Source: Cohnella phaseoli (GTDB taxonomy: Bacteria > Bacillota > Bacilli > Paenibacillales > Paenibacillaceae). From it: a DNA stretch of 64,000 nt. Within the stretch, counting starts at the first letter, position 1, and each line of letters starts with the position of its first letter. Below, in pieces: positions 16,725 through 25,555 of the stretch. The translations under genes and the position numbers were made by a program. The DNA is taken from positions 62,001 through 126,000 of the forward strand of contig NZ_QRDZ01000025.1 of assembly GCF_003386235.1 (NCBI RefSeq), given 5' to 3'. The notes beneath the pieces are model-generated. The model was not told the DNA's origin. It made no database searches and saw only the letters and a program-made list of their open reading frames with translations.

Positions 16725-18398
16725 TTAGCGAGATGCCTCATCTTTAAGAGCTTTCAAACGCTTCATCACGTCGTTAGAGCCGCGTCCGAAATAATCGTGC
16801 AGCTCGCTGTACTCGCGGTACAGCCTTTCATACACCGCCACATTTTCCGGAATCGGCTTAAACGATTCCTCACGCACCCGAGCCATCGCCTTCGCGGCGT
16901 CGACGACGCTGTCGTATCCGCCTCTTGCGCTGCCGGCGGCGACCGCGCCGAACATCGCCGCTCCGACCGCAGGCGTCTGCTTGGAGTCGGCAACTTTAAT
17001 CTCGCGGTTGGTCACGTCCGCATAGATCTGCATGAGCAGCGCATTGCGCTGCGGCAGTCCGCCGCAAGCGTACACTTCCTCCACCGGAACTCCGTTGCTG
17101 TGGAAGGCGTCGATAATTTTGCGCGTGCCGTACGCCGTTGCCTCCAGCAAAGTGCGGTAAACCTCCTCCGGCTTAGTAAGCAGACTGTAGCCGACGATCA
17201 CTCCGGTCAGATTCGTATCCACCAGCACGGAACGATTGCCGTTCCACCAATCAAGAGCGAGCAGCCCCGTCTCCCCCGGTTTGTACGCGGACGCGCGTTC
17301 CGTCAGCCATTGGTGGACGCCGACGCCCTCTTTGTCCGCCGCTTCCTTCACATAAGCCGGAACGGCTTCCTCCACAAACCATTCGAAAATATCGCCCACC
17401 GCCGATTGGCCGGCCTCATAACCCATATATCCCGGAATAATTCCGTCTTCGACAACGCCGCACATGCCCTCGACCGCTACTTCTTCCGTACCGAGCAGCA
17501 TATGGCAGATCGACGTCCCCATCGCCATGACCAGCTTGCCCGGCGTAACGACGCCAACAGCCGGCACCGCGGCATGCGCGTCGACGTTGCCGACGGCGAT
17601 GGCCGTGCCCGCATTCAAGCCGATCAGCTTAGCCATCTCCTCCGTCAGCTCGCCGGCTTTCGAGCCAAGCGGCAAAATCTCGCCGCGAAGCTTCGTTTCC
17701 GTCAATCTATCCAGACGGGAATCGAGCGCCTTGAAGAAGTCGTTGCTCGGATAGCCGTCCTGTTTGTGCCAGATCGCCTTGTAGCCGGCCGTGCAGCTGT
17801 TGCGCGCGAATTGCCCGGTCAACCGGGATACGACCCAGTCCGTCGCTTCCGTGAACAAATCCGCCGCTTCATACACTTCAGGCGCTTCGTTCACGATTTG
17901 CCAGATTTTAGCAATCATCCATTCGGACGATATTTTCCCTCCGTAACGCGGCAGAAACTTCTCTCCGCGCTCGGCGGCGATTGCGTTGAGGCGGTCCGCC
18001 TCGTCCTGCGCGGCATGGTGCTTCCACAGCTTTACCCACCCGTGGGGATTGTCCTTCCACTCCGGCTTAAGACAGAGCGGCACTCCTTGCGCATCGACGG
18101 GCAGCATCGTGCACGCCGTAAAATCGATGCCAAGCCCGATGATATCGGCGGGCGAAACTCCGGATTGCCGAAGCACCTCCGGGACGGAACGGCGCAGCAC
18201 CTCCAGATAGTCGTCCGGATGCTGCAGCGCCCAATCATGCTCCAGCTCGAGGCCGGAAGTCGGGAGCCTCTCGTCGATAACGCCGTGAGGATAAGGAGTA
18301 ACGTGGTCCGCGATTTCATGACCGTTAGACAGATCGACGAGCACCGCTCGTCCGGACTGCGTGCCGTAATCGACGCCAATCGCATATTTCTTGCTCAT
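16725..18398 (-). CDS. araB: Ribulokinase (L-arabinose catabolism)
   Basis: 557 residues, close to the 560 of Bacillus AraB. It phosphorylates L-ribulose to L-ribulose 5-phosphate in the cytoplasm. FGGY-kinase features are clear: N-terminal ATPase motif GVDYGTQSGRAVLVDL, then GLGIDFTACTMLPVD, and the C-terminal ACGGLPQRNALLMQIYADVT motif. It lies 33 bases after araD on the same strand, and a terminator follows. No araA (isomerase) occurs in the window, so the first step must be encoded elsewhere. Confidence 0.95.
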   Translation of the reverse strand: MSKKYAIGVDYGTQSGRAVLVDLSNGHEIADHVTPYPHGVIDERLPTSGLELEHDWALQHPDDYLEVLRRSVPEVLRQSGVSPADIIGLGIDFTACTMLPVDAQGVPLCLKPEWKDNPHGWVKLWKHHAAQDEADRLNAIAAERGEKFLPRYGGKISSEWMIAKIWQIVNEAPEVYEAADLFTEATDWVVSRLTGQFARNSCTAGYKAIWHKQDGYPSNDFFKALDSRLDRLTETKLRGEILPLGSKAGELTEEMAKLIGLNAGTAIAVGNVDAHAAVPAVGVVTPGKLVMAMGTSICHMLLGTEEVAVEGMCGVVEDGIIPGYMGYEAGQSAVGDIFEWFVEEAVPAYVKEAADKEGVGVHQWLTERASAYKPGETGLLALDWWNGNRSVLVDTNLTGVIVGYSLLTKPEEVYRTLLEATAYGTRKIIDAFHSNGVPVEEVYACGGLPQRNALLMQIYADVTNREIKVADSKQTPAVGAAMFGAVAAGSARGGYDSVVDAAKAMARVREESFKPIPENVAVYERLYREYSELHDYFGRGSNDVMKRLKALKDEASR

Positions 18399-18431
18399 GA
18401 GTAACCTCCTGACAAAAGAATAGGATGATGA

Positions 18432-19136
18432 CTAACTGCGCGAATCTCCGGTCTGGCCGTAATAGGCATTCGCGCCATGCTTGCGTAAGTAATGCTTGTC
18501 GAGCAGCGCCTGGCCCATCGGGGCGACTCCCGCATTAAGCTGCCGAGTGTGGTAGGCCATCTTCGCCACTTCCTCCAATACGACGGCATTATGAAGGGCG
18601 TTCATCGCATTCTGGCCCCACGCGAACGGCGCATGGCTGTTCACAAGCACTCCGGGAATGCGATCGGGATCGAGGCCGCGGAAAGCTTCGACAATCACAT
18701 TTCCCGTCTCCGCCTCGTATTCGCCGCCAATCTCCTCGTCCGTCATCTGCCGCGTACAAGGAATCGACCCGTAGAAATAGTCGGCCTGCGTCGTTCCGAG
18801 CGCCGGAATTCCTTGCCCTGCCTGCGACCAGATCGTCGCCCAGGGGGAATGCGTATGCACGATGCCTCCCACATTGGGAAAAGCCCGATACAGCACCAGA
18901 TGCGTCGGCGTATCCGAGGAAGGGCGCAAGTCGCCTTCAACGACGCGGCCGTCCGAATCGACGACGACCATCTGCTCCGGCTTCAGCTCTTCGTACGGAA
19001 CCCCGCTAGGTTTAATGACCATAAGGCCCGACGCCCGATCGAAGCCGCTTACATTTCCCCAAGTGAACGTAACCAGGCCGTATTTCGGCAGCTCCGCATT
19101 GGCCCGACACACCTGTTCCTTAAGTTGATCTAACAA
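18432..19136 (-). CDS. araD: L-ribulose-5-phosphate 4-epimerase
   Basis: 234 residues (family about 230). It converts L-ribulose 5-phosphate to D-xylulose 5-phosphate, feeding the pentose phosphate pathway. Class II aldolase/epimerase signatures are present: GLVTFTWGNVSG, KPSGVPYEEL and the zinc-binding IVHTHSPWATIWSQ, with a third zinc His later in NSHAPFAWG. The start is a TTG at 19136 with GGGAGG 12 bases upstream; no better start is in frame. It is the first gene of araD-araB and its promoter contains an AraR box. Confidence 0.95.
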   Translation of the reverse strand: MLDQLKEQVCRANAELPKYGLVTFTWGNVSGFDRASGLMVIKPSGVPYEELKPEQMVVVDSDGRVVEGDLRPSSDTPTHLVLYRAFPNVGGIVHTHSPWATIWSQAGQGIPALGTTQADYFYGSIPCTRQMTDEEIGGEYEAETGNVIVEAFRGLDPDRIPGVLVNSHAPFAWGQNAMNALHNAVVLEEVAKMAYHTRQLNAGVAPMGQALLDKHYLRKHGANAYYGQTGDSRS

Positions 19137-19203
19137 GTGATAACACTTCCTCCCTAAGAAGGACGAGGCTTATTAAAATCCCCACCCTGAACTCCCTAGA
19201 AAG

Positions 19204-19233
19204 ATTATACACTTGTACGTACAGGTGTGTCGA
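19204..19233 (-). promoter_or_regulatory. araDB promoter with AraR box between -35 and -10
   Basis: On the minus strand TCGACA (19228-19233) and TATAAT (19204-19209) are 18 bases apart. The spacer carries ACTTGTACGTACAGGT (plus strand 19211-19226), which matches the Bacillus AraR operator ATTTGTACGTACAAAT in its TTGTACGTACA core. Repressor bound there would block RNA polymerase until arabinose is present. Confidence 0.85.
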
Positions 19234-19242
19234 GATCCTCCG

Positions 19243-20331
19243 TCAATGTCTTTCCGAGACGGATTGGCGAACGACTAGCTTTGGCGCATACAGCACGTCC
19301 TTGTCGGGTAGAGGCTTGCCGTCCTCCAGCAAGGAGATCAGCAGATTTGCCGCCCGCTCCCCCAGTGCGGATTTCGGATGCTCGATCGTCGTCAGCTTAA
19401 TTTCCGTCGCCGTCGCCAGGAACGAATCGTCGTAGCCGACCATGGACAGATCCTCGGGAACTCTTAGGCCAAGCTCTCTGACCGTATCGAGCAGCGATAC
19501 GGCCATTTGATCGTTGTAGCACACGATCGCCGTCGGTCTCTGCTCGGCCAGCAGCATTTCCCTGAGCATGCGCTGCGGCCGTTCGCCTTTATCTTCGGTC
19601 GAATATCTGACGATCTGGCTCGCATCGGCTGGAAGCTTGCGATCCCGGCAAGCGCGAATAAATCCCTTCATTCGCCGAACGCCCTGCATGTCGTCCGTCT
19701 TGAAAAAACCGGCGATCCGCCGATGCCCCAATCCAAGCAAGTGATCCGCAGCCATATAACCGCCTGCGTCGTCGTCCAACCTGACGCTGGGGTTGTCCAA
19801 ATCCGAATACCGCTCGTTGATCATCAGCATCGGAATGCCGTGATCCTCGATCGCCATGTAATTATCGAAATTCGGATTTCCCTCCGCGCTCTTGGTCGGC
19901 TCCACGATCAACGCGCACACCGAATGGCCCAGCATCATTTCCAGACATTCGCGCTCCCTGTCTTTGCGATGATCGGTGCTGGAAAGCAGCAAACGATAGC
20001 CTCTATCCTTAAGCGCGGATTCCACTCCCCGGACGATGGACGGAAAGATATAATCCGAGATCGACGTCGTAATGATCCCGACCGTTCGATTGCCCGACGA
20101 TACGCGCCGCTCCGGAGATTGCCTGCCGACGAAAGTTCCTTTGCCCTGTTCGCGGGCCAGCCATCCTTCCTGTACAAGCTCTCCGAGCGATTGCCTTACC
20201 GTCTGACGGCTTAAGGAGAACTGCTCCGCAAGCTCGTTTTCCGACGGTAGCTTGTCCCCCGGGCGGTATCGTCCGGATGCGATCCAGGACAGCAATTGTT
20301 CTTTAAGCTGTATATACTTCGGCGATTGCAC
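19243..20331 (-). CDS. araR: Arabinose operon repressor, GntR-type HTH with LacI-type sensor
   Basis: 362 residues, the same chimeric layout as Bacillus AraR. Residues 1-70 are a GntR winged helix (RPGDKLPSENELAEQFSLSR, QTVRQSLGELVQEGW). Residues 80-362 are a periplasmic-binding-protein-like sensor (VGIITTSISDYIFPSIVRGV; FFKTDDMQGVRRMKGF; VPEDLSMVGYDDS). GTG start at 20331 with AGGAGG upstream. AraR boxes upstream of itself and of araD indicate autorepression and control of araDB. It lies 106 bases before araD on the same strand. Confidence 0.95.
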   Translation of the reverse strand: MQSPKYIQLKEQLLSWIASGRYRPGDKLPSENELAEQFSLSRQTVRQSLGELVQEGWLAREQGKGTFVGRQSPERRVSSGNRTVGIITTSISDYIFPSIVRGVESALKDRGYRLLLSSTDHRKDRERECLEMMLGHSVCALIVEPTKSAEGNPNFDNYMAIEDHGIPMLMINERYSDLDNPSVRLDDDAGGYMAADHLLGLGHRRIAGFFKTDDMQGVRRMKGFIRACRDRKLPADASQIVRYSTEDKGERPQRMLREMLLAEQRPTAIVCYNDQMAVSLLDTVRELGLRVPEDLSMVGYDDSFLATATEIKLTTIEHPKSALGERAANLLISLLEDGKPLPDKDVLYAPKLVVRQSVSERH

Positions 20332-20399
20332 GATTATCGGTTCCTCCTCGTTGAGCGGCCAATCCGTTATTGCATAGAGTCATTATAGCATAAGCCCCT

Positions 20400-20415
20400 A
20401 CTTGTACGTACCAAT
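20400..20415. promoter_or_regulatory. AraR box upstream of araR
   Basis: ACTTGTACGTACCAAT keeps the TTGTACGTAC core of the AraR operator. On the minus strand it sits just upstream of a TGC-TATAAT extended -10 (about 20384-20389) serving araR. On the plus strand it is close to a TGC-TATAGT box at 20446-20451 serving the divergent small gene, which may therefore also feel AraR. Confidence 0.8.
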
Positions 20416-20480
20416 TTCAGACCTGTCTATTCGGGCAAAATGTGCTATAGTTTAGTATTATGAATTCGGAGGTCGGTTCC

Positions 20481-20669
20481 GTGGCAAGCCGTATGGTCTA
20501 TTCGACGGAAGAAATCGATATTAGCGCCGACAGCGACAAACGACTTGTCCGCATCGAGCTGTCGAGCAGCGGGTATCGTCAACGATACGTCTCTCTCGTA
20601 ATTGAGGAACGCGAGGAACTGGAACGTATCATTGCCGCTCTGCAGGAAGCGAAAGCTTCGTTGCCCTGA
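20481..20669 (+). CDS. Small protein of unknown function
   Basis: 62 residues from the GTG at 20481, which has GGAGG eight bases upstream; the earlier ATG at 20460 lacks a site and lies near the predicted transcription start. The sequence (SGYRQRYVSLVIEEREELER, then IIAALQEAKASLP) is mostly polar with a helical, charged C-terminus. It is divergent from araR and is followed 42 bases later by a YcxB-like membrane gene. I do not recognise the family. Confidence 0.6.
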   Translation: MASRMVYSTEEIDISADSDKRLVRIELSSSGYRQRYVSLVIEEREELERIIAALQEAKASLP

Positions 20670-20711
20670 GTCTGACCGCAGCCGCAATTTTTTTTCGGGA
20701 GGAATACCGTT

Positions 20712-21209
20712 TTGGTCGATATTACGTATAAATACAGCGAGCATATGACAAAAGCGATCCGCGACTATCATCATCATTCGCTCCGATTTTGGGTTTCGAA
20801 CGGAATCGGACTGGCTATCGTGCTGCTGGAGATTGTCCTTTACTTCACCAAGTCCAACTTGAACATGCTATGGATCGCCCTGCTCGTGCTCGTATTGCTG
20901 GCCTTGCTCTACTTTATCACATGCTATGTCCAGCCGAACAAATTCGCTAGCGACGCGCGCTACGCCAAGCCGTTCACCTTGTCTGCGGACGAGCGCTCGC
21001 TCCGTCTGAAATCCGACGATCTCGACAACACCGTTCCTTGGAACGACATTAGAAAAGTATGCGAAACGGACCGGTACTACTTCCTCTTCCTGGATCAGAC
21101 GCAATTCTGGATCGCTCCGAAGGAAGCCTTCTCCGGACGCGAACAGGAGGATCTGTTCAGAGAACTCGCAGGCCGCTACTTAACGATTAATCGCGGCTTG
21201 ATTCGCTAA
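20712..21209 (+). CDS. YcxB-like membrane protein
   Basis: 165 residues with two membrane helices (about 28-46 and 52-71), a short basic N-terminus and a C-terminal domain of about 85 residues that fits the YcxB-like pattern: FTLSADERSLRLKSDD, VPWNDIRKVCETDRYYFLFL, FWIAPKEAFSG. TTG start with GGGAGG upstream. Function is unknown; the C-terminal domain is PH-like in related proteins. Confidence 0.7.
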   Translation: MVDITYKYSEHMTKAIRDYHHHSLRFWVSNGIGLAIVLLEIVLYFTKSNLNMLWIALLVLVLLALLYFITCYVQPNKFASDARYAKPFTLSADERSLRLKSDDLDNTVPWNDIRKVCETDRYYFLFLDQTQFWIAPKEAFSGREQEDLFRELAGRYLTINRGLIR

Positions 21210-21351
21210 AGCGGATAGACTATAGTGAATTTATCCAGAGTTTAAAATGAAGGCGACGAGTGAAGCACACTCCGATAGCGCGGCAACGCGCTCGGGGTGT
21301 GCTTTCTTTGCGTTGACGAACAATCGCGGAACAGAAGGGATGTGGTGTATA

Positions 21352-22374
21352 ATGAAGGCAAAGAATCCAGATAAGAAGCAGCAGCATGAGAAGGAACGGC
21401 TGAAGCTCGATCAGATGATGAGCGTGCTGTTCCGACTCTCCAAGCAGTTGCAGTTGCAGCTGCTTAACGGATTGTTCGACGAGAATTTTACCAGAGCCGA
21501 CGTAAAATCCATTCATTACGGCAACGCCAAATTCGATTCGGACGATTACAATCGCATCATCGGCGATCTGTTTATGAAGCTGGATACGATTCGCGGCGTT
21601 TTTCACTATCATGTCGAGTTTCAGACACTAAACAGCAGGTCGATGGTCATCCGCATGTTCAGATATGGCTTTGAGAAAGCGTTGGAGCTAGCTGAAGGAA
21701 AGGCGGAGGACGGCGTGCAACTGGTCGCTTTCCCCAAGCAACTCGTGATTTTTCTGGAGCAAAACAAAGCGATCGGCGAAGAGCTGCGCGTCCGATTGCG
21801 TCTGCCGGACGAGACGGAGACCATGTACACGGTGCCCGTGCTGAAGCTCTGGACGCTGACGCCCCGCGACATGCAGGAGAGAAAGCTGTTCGCGCTGCTG
21901 CCTCTGCAAGTGTTTCGCTCGCGCAAACGGATGCGCCGCATTGCGTCAAGCCGCCGGACGGAAGAAGAGAAGCAACGACTGTTCGCTCAAGAATTCGAGA
22001 ACCTTAAAGCGACGATCGAGGAAACAGTGGAAGTGCTTCGGGAGTTGCGCAGGAAGCGTCGGCTACGGCTTGAAGACTTGGATAAGATTTTGCAGGTGCT
22101 GCGGAATATTCTGAACTACTTATACCGTCATTACGGAGAATATAAGCAAACGGAGAAGGAGGTAAGCGAGATGATTAAGACGTTTATTCCCGAGGCGCTG
22201 AAGCGAGGAAGACGAGAAGGAAAAAAAGAGGGCCTGCAAGAAGGTAAAAAACTCGGAGTCCAGCAAGCCAAAACCGAAGTCGCCGGCAACTTGCTGCAGC
22301 TTGGCGTTGATATCGACACGATCGCCGGAGCGACCGGACTATCCCCTGACGAAATAGCCAAAATAAAACCGTAA
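21352..22374 (+). CDS. Rpn-type PD-(D/E)XK nuclease family protein
   Basis: 340 residues from the ATG at 21352. The N-terminal 130 residues match the Rpn/PDDEXK pattern (recombination-promoting nuclease, formerly annotated as transposase): NAKFDSDDYNRIIGDLFMKL then FHYHVEFQTLNSRSMVIRMF with the E-x-Q catalytic motif. The C-terminal 60 residues have the usual G-R-R-E-G-K-K-E-G repeats and GVDIDTIAGATGLSPDEIA. No inverted repeats or target duplication were seen around it, so it is probably not an active mobile element. Confidence 0.75.
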   Translation: MKAKNPDKKQQHEKERLKLDQMMSVLFRLSKQLQLQLLNGLFDENFTRADVKSIHYGNAKFDSDDYNRIIGDLFMKLDTIRGVFHYHVEFQTLNSRSMVIRMFRYGFEKALELAEGKAEDGVQLVAFPKQLVIFLEQNKAIGEELRVRLRLPDETETMYTVPVLKLWTLTPRDMQERKLFALLPLQVFRSRKRMRRIASSRRTEEEKQRLFAQEFENLKATIEETVEVLRELRRKRRLRLEDLDKILQVLRNILNYLYRHYGEYKQTEKEVSEMIKTFIPEALKRGRREGKKEGLQEGKKLGVQQAKTEVAGNLLQLGVDIDTIAGATGLSPDEIAKIKP

Positions 22375-22393
22375 GCCGAAGTCCGGCTTACGG
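22360..22393 (-). terminator. Terminator overlapping two stop codons
   Basis: CCGTAAGCCG (22369-22378) pairs perfectly with CGGCTTACGG (22384-22393), five-base loop. On the minus strand it is followed by TTTTATTTT. The stem spans the stop codon of the Rpn gene and ends close to that of the ThDP enzyme. Confidence 0.75.
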
Positions 22394-24196
22394 CTCCTCC
22401 AAGGGCGGCACGATCATCTGACGGTGCAGCTCGCGTCTGCTCAATAGCGGCTCCATATCCTCGATCGGGCGGCTTACGCCGAGCTTCGGATGTACGGCTG
22501 CGTTCGGAGAAACGGCGATCTCCGCCACAAAAGGATCGCCGATGCACGCGGCAGTCAACGATTCCAGCAGCCGGTTCAGCTCTGGCCAGGAGGCCGCCCT
22601 TGCCCCCGCAACGCCGTAGGCTTCAGCCACCTTCACAAAGTCGGGGCAGCTGTATCCGGATACCGTAGAGGCCTGCCGCCCCGCAAAATATAAATCCTGA
22701 AATTGTCGCACCATACCCAGGGAACGGTTGTTCAACACAAAGACGGAAATCGGAAGCCGCCAATGAACAACCGTCTGCAGCTCCTGAATGTTGACCTGCA
22801 TCCCCCCGTCCCCGGCCACGAGCGCTATCCTTCTGCCGGGCAAGGCGAACGCCGCACCGATCGCGGCGGGTAGACCGAAACCCATCGCCCCCATACCGCC
22901 TGCGTTCAGCAGCCTTGCTTCGCCTTCAACCGGTAGAGACTGGCTCGCCCACATCTGATGCTGCCCGACGTCCAGGCAAATGACCGCATCCGTGCCAAGC
23001 GCCTCCCCAAGACGCTCCATCAGCCGATTCGGATCAATGTCACGATCCGAGGCTTTCATCAGCCGACTCGAGTCAATCTTGCTCCCCGATCCTCCAAACG
23101 TTCCAGTCGGATATCTCTTTCGATAGCGCGTTAGCCTGTCTTTCCAGGGCAACCAATCCCCCTTCTGCGCCTCCTCCCCCCATACCGCTGCCAACGTGCT
23201 CATAAAAGGCTTCAGATGGCCGCGAATCGCCAAATCAAGCTTTACCTTCCTGCCCAACTCCGCCCGATCGATTTCCACTTGAATGATTTTGGCCCCGCGG
23301 GCAAAAGTTTCCGGTCGCGTACCCGTCTGCCGCGTATCCAGTCGGGAGCCGAGCACAAGCAAGCAATCGCAGTTGGCCACGGCCAGATTGGCGTATCGAT
23401 GGCCGTATGAACCGATGAGTCCCAAGTTCCACTCGTAGTCCGTCTCGATCGCATCCAGTCCCATTAGCGAACAGACAGCCGGAATTCCAGTCTCGGCAAG
23501 CCATGCCCTCAGCTCTCGCACTGCTCCTGCCGAACGGACGCCGCCGCCGACAAGCACCATTGGCCGCGATGCGCCGCGCAGCATTGCCGCAGCCTGTCTT
23601 ACTTCCTCTACCGAAAGCGTACACCCGATTTCCTCTTCTTCAGCCAAATCCGAATACCCTTCCATAAGCTCCGGATCGACATCCTCGCGCTGCACGTTCA
23701 TGGGGATGTCGAGCAGCACCGGCCCCGGCCGGCCCGATCGCGCGATCGCCCACGCCTTCTCCAGCTCGAAGCGCAACCTGCTCGCATTCGTAACCAATGT
23801 CGCATACTTTGTCAACGGGCGCGCAACGCTCACAATATCGGTCTCCTGAAAACCGTTCTGACGCACCGGATCGTCGAACTTGAATTCGTAGGTGTTCACC
23901 TGCCCGGTCAGGAATACGCAAGGAACGGAGTCGAAATAACAGCTGCCGATTCCCGTCAGTAGATTTAACGCTCCCGGGCCGCTCGTCGCCATCGCCACGC
24001 CGACTTTGCCGCTCGCTCGCGCATATCCCTCCGCGGCGAACGCAGCCGCCTGCTCGTGATGCATCGACACCGCCGCGATGTCCTCGCGTTCGGCCAGTGC
24101 GTCGAGCAGATGAGCGATCGCCCCGCCCGCCATCTCGAACACGTGCGTAACGCCCTGCCGCACCAAGTAATCCACGATGTACTTGGCCGCTTTCAT
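22388..24196 (-). CDS. Acetolactate-synthase-like ThDP-dependent enzyme
   Basis: 602 residues. The ATG at 24196 overlaps the stop of rfbF (ATGA), so the two genes are coupled. It has the three ThDP-enzyme domains: N-terminal PYR domain with the catalytic Glu in MHHEQAAAFAAEGYAR, a central Rossmann-like domain (PMVLVGGGVRSAG), and the PP domain with GDGGMQVNIQEL and the closing FVLNN. Acetolactate synthases (IlvB) are similar, but pairing with rfbF instead of ilvN/ilvC argues for a sugar-modifying role like YerE, which adds a two-carbon unit to a CDP-sugar. That role is inference. Confidence 0.75.
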   Translation of the reverse strand: MKAAKYIVDYLVRQGVTHVFEMAGGAIAHLLDALAEREDIAAVSMHHEQAAAFAAEGYARASGKVGVAMATSGPGALNLLTGIGSCYFDSVPCVFLTGQVNTYEFKFDDPVRQNGFQETDIVSVARPLTKYATLVTNASRLRFELEKAWAIARSGRPGPVLLDIPMNVQREDVDPELMEGYSDLAEEEEIGCTLSVEEVRQAAAMLRGASRPMVLVGGGVRSAGAVRELRAWLAETGIPAVCSLMGLDAIETDYEWNLGLIGSYGHRYANLAVANCDCLLVLGSRLDTRQTGTRPETFARGAKIIQVEIDRAELGRKVKLDLAIRGHLKPFMSTLAAVWGEEAQKGDWLPWKDRLTRYRKRYPTGTFGGSGSKIDSSRLMKASDRDIDPNRLMERLGEALGTDAVICLDVGQHQMWASQSLPVEGEARLLNAGGMGAMGFGLPAAIGAAFALPGRRIALVAGDGGMQVNIQELQTVVHWRLPISVFVLNNRSLGMVRQFQDLYFAGRQASTVSGYSCPDFVKVAEAYGVAGARAASWPELNRLLESLTAACIGDPFVAEIAVSPNAAVHPKLGVSRPIEDMEPLLSRRELHRQMIVPPLEEP

Positions 24197-24972
24197 GACC
24201 GCCATACCTTCCACGGCGCGCCGCCGGTTTTCCACAGCGTCTCCAACGTCATTTTATCCCGCAGCGTGTCCATGGGATGCCAGAACCCTTCGTGACGGTA
24301 AGCCACAAGCTGGTCTATTCGAGCCAAGCTTTCCAGCGGCTCCTGTTCCAGCATCGTATCGTCTCCTCCCATGTAAGCCAGCGCCTCCGGCTCGAACACG
24401 AAGAAACCTCCGTTCATCCAACCGCCATCGCCCTTCGGCTTCTCCCGAAAGCCTTGCACGACCCCCTCCTTGCCCAGCCGCAGCGCTCCGAATCTTCCTC
24501 CCGGCTGCACGGCGGTCACGGTCGCCAGTTTGCCGTGCGAACGATGAAACTTCACCAACTCGGCCAGATCGACGTCGCTGACCCCATCCCCGTAAGTCAA
24601 CATAAACGGACCGTCCGCCAAGTAGGCGCCGAGTCGGGAGATTCGACCGCCCGTCGACGTGTCTTTGCCGGTATCGACCAGCGTCACCTTCCACGGGTCG
24701 GTCAAGCGCTGATGTATCTGCCTTTTCCCCCCCGCCGAGAAGTCGAACGTCACGTCCGATTCATGAAGATCGTAGTGGGCGAAATATTCTTTGATCAGAA
24801 CCCCCTTGTAGCCAAGCGGGATCACGAAGTCGCAAAACCCGTAATGAGAATAAATTTTCATAATGTGCCACAAAATCGGTTTGTCCCCGATCTCGATGAG
24901 CGGCTTGGGCCGCACCGCCGTTTCTTCGCTGATTCTCGTGCCGTAGCCCCCGGCGAGTATGACGACTTTCAA
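24193..24972 (-). CDS. rfbF: Glucose-1-phosphate cytidylyltransferase
   Basis: 259 residues, full family length. It makes CDP-glucose from glucose 1-phosphate and CTP, the entry to 3,6-dideoxy- and branched-sugar pathways. Nucleotidyltransferase motif VILAGGYGTRISEETAVRPK (residues 4-23) followed by PLIEIGDKPILWHIM, metal-binding GDGVSD, and the RfbF-type GFREKPKGDGGWMNGGFFVF. TTG start at 24972 with GGGAGG eight bases upstream. The next enzyme of the pathway (RfbG dehydratase) is not in the window. Confidence 0.9.
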   Translation of the reverse strand: MKVVILAGGYGTRISEETAVRPKPLIEIGDKPILWHIMKIYSHYGFCDFVIPLGYKGVLIKEYFAHYDLHESDVTFDFSAGGKRQIHQRLTDPWKVTLVDTGKDTSTGGRISRLGAYLADGPFMLTYGDGVSDVDLAELVKFHRSHGKLATVTAVQPGGRFGALRLGKEGVVQGFREKPKGDGGWMNGGFFVFEPEALAYMGGDDTMLEQEPLESLARIDQLVAYRHEGFWHPMDTLRDKMTLETLWKTGGAPWKVWRS

Positions 24973-25224
24973 GGGTTAGCCTCCCCCTCTCCCGTCCATG
25001 CGGACGACGTTCCGACAGCAACTCCTATTACTTATGCCGAAGCGGCGACGGGGGTGTGGACAAGTAGGCGTTCGACCCGGGCTTTCCACAGCTTCTGTGC
25101 CTGAAAAGAACCTCTACTATGTCAATACGATGCTGAAGCAGCCGGACTGACAACATTTGAGAGGCAGCAAAACTTATTTTAGAGAAACCTTCGCCAAGAT
25201 GATCCAGAGGCATGATAAATGTAC

Positions 25225-25408
25225 AAAGCGGAAACTCCGCCTTATATAGGATAAATCTTCTATTTCACAGAAAATAAAGCGGATTCTCCTTTTTAATTAC
25301 GGGAAAAGCTGATTTTCCGAAAAATAAGCCGGGAAAGCCGCTTTAATCGCCCCGAATATGACCAGCAGCCGAAAATAAAGCGGGAGATCCGCCGTATTTA
25401 AAATGTGG
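25225..25408. repeat. 51-bp tandem repeat, family C, locus 1
   Basis: Units begin at 25225, 25276, 25327 and 25378 (last partial). Each starts with a palindrome of the type AAAGCGGA-N-TCCGCTTT and continues with an A/T-rich linker ending GAAAAT. The spacer from 24973 to 25555 otherwise shows no gene I can support. The same family recurs at 57401-57575. Confidence 0.75.
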
Positions 25409-25555
25409 AACCGTAGGCTGCATCCCCTGCCACGCAATTAGCTCCTGTACCTTCAATTCATACGGTATACCGAACTGCTTCCACCTGAAAAAGATTGCGG
25501 ACAATCGCGAAAAAAAGTACGATGAAAGCATATCTGAAAAATGGAGACGGTTTCC

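Noticed and set aside
16797..18404. 535-codon open frame on the plus strand opposite araB
   Set aside because: Antisense shadow of a clear ribulokinase in GC-rich DNA; Arg/His-rich, no domain, no ribosome-binding site.
21247..22374. Insertion sequence carrying the Rpn-type gene
   Set aside because: No terminal inverted repeats or target duplication seen; Rpn proteins are often stable chromosomal genes.
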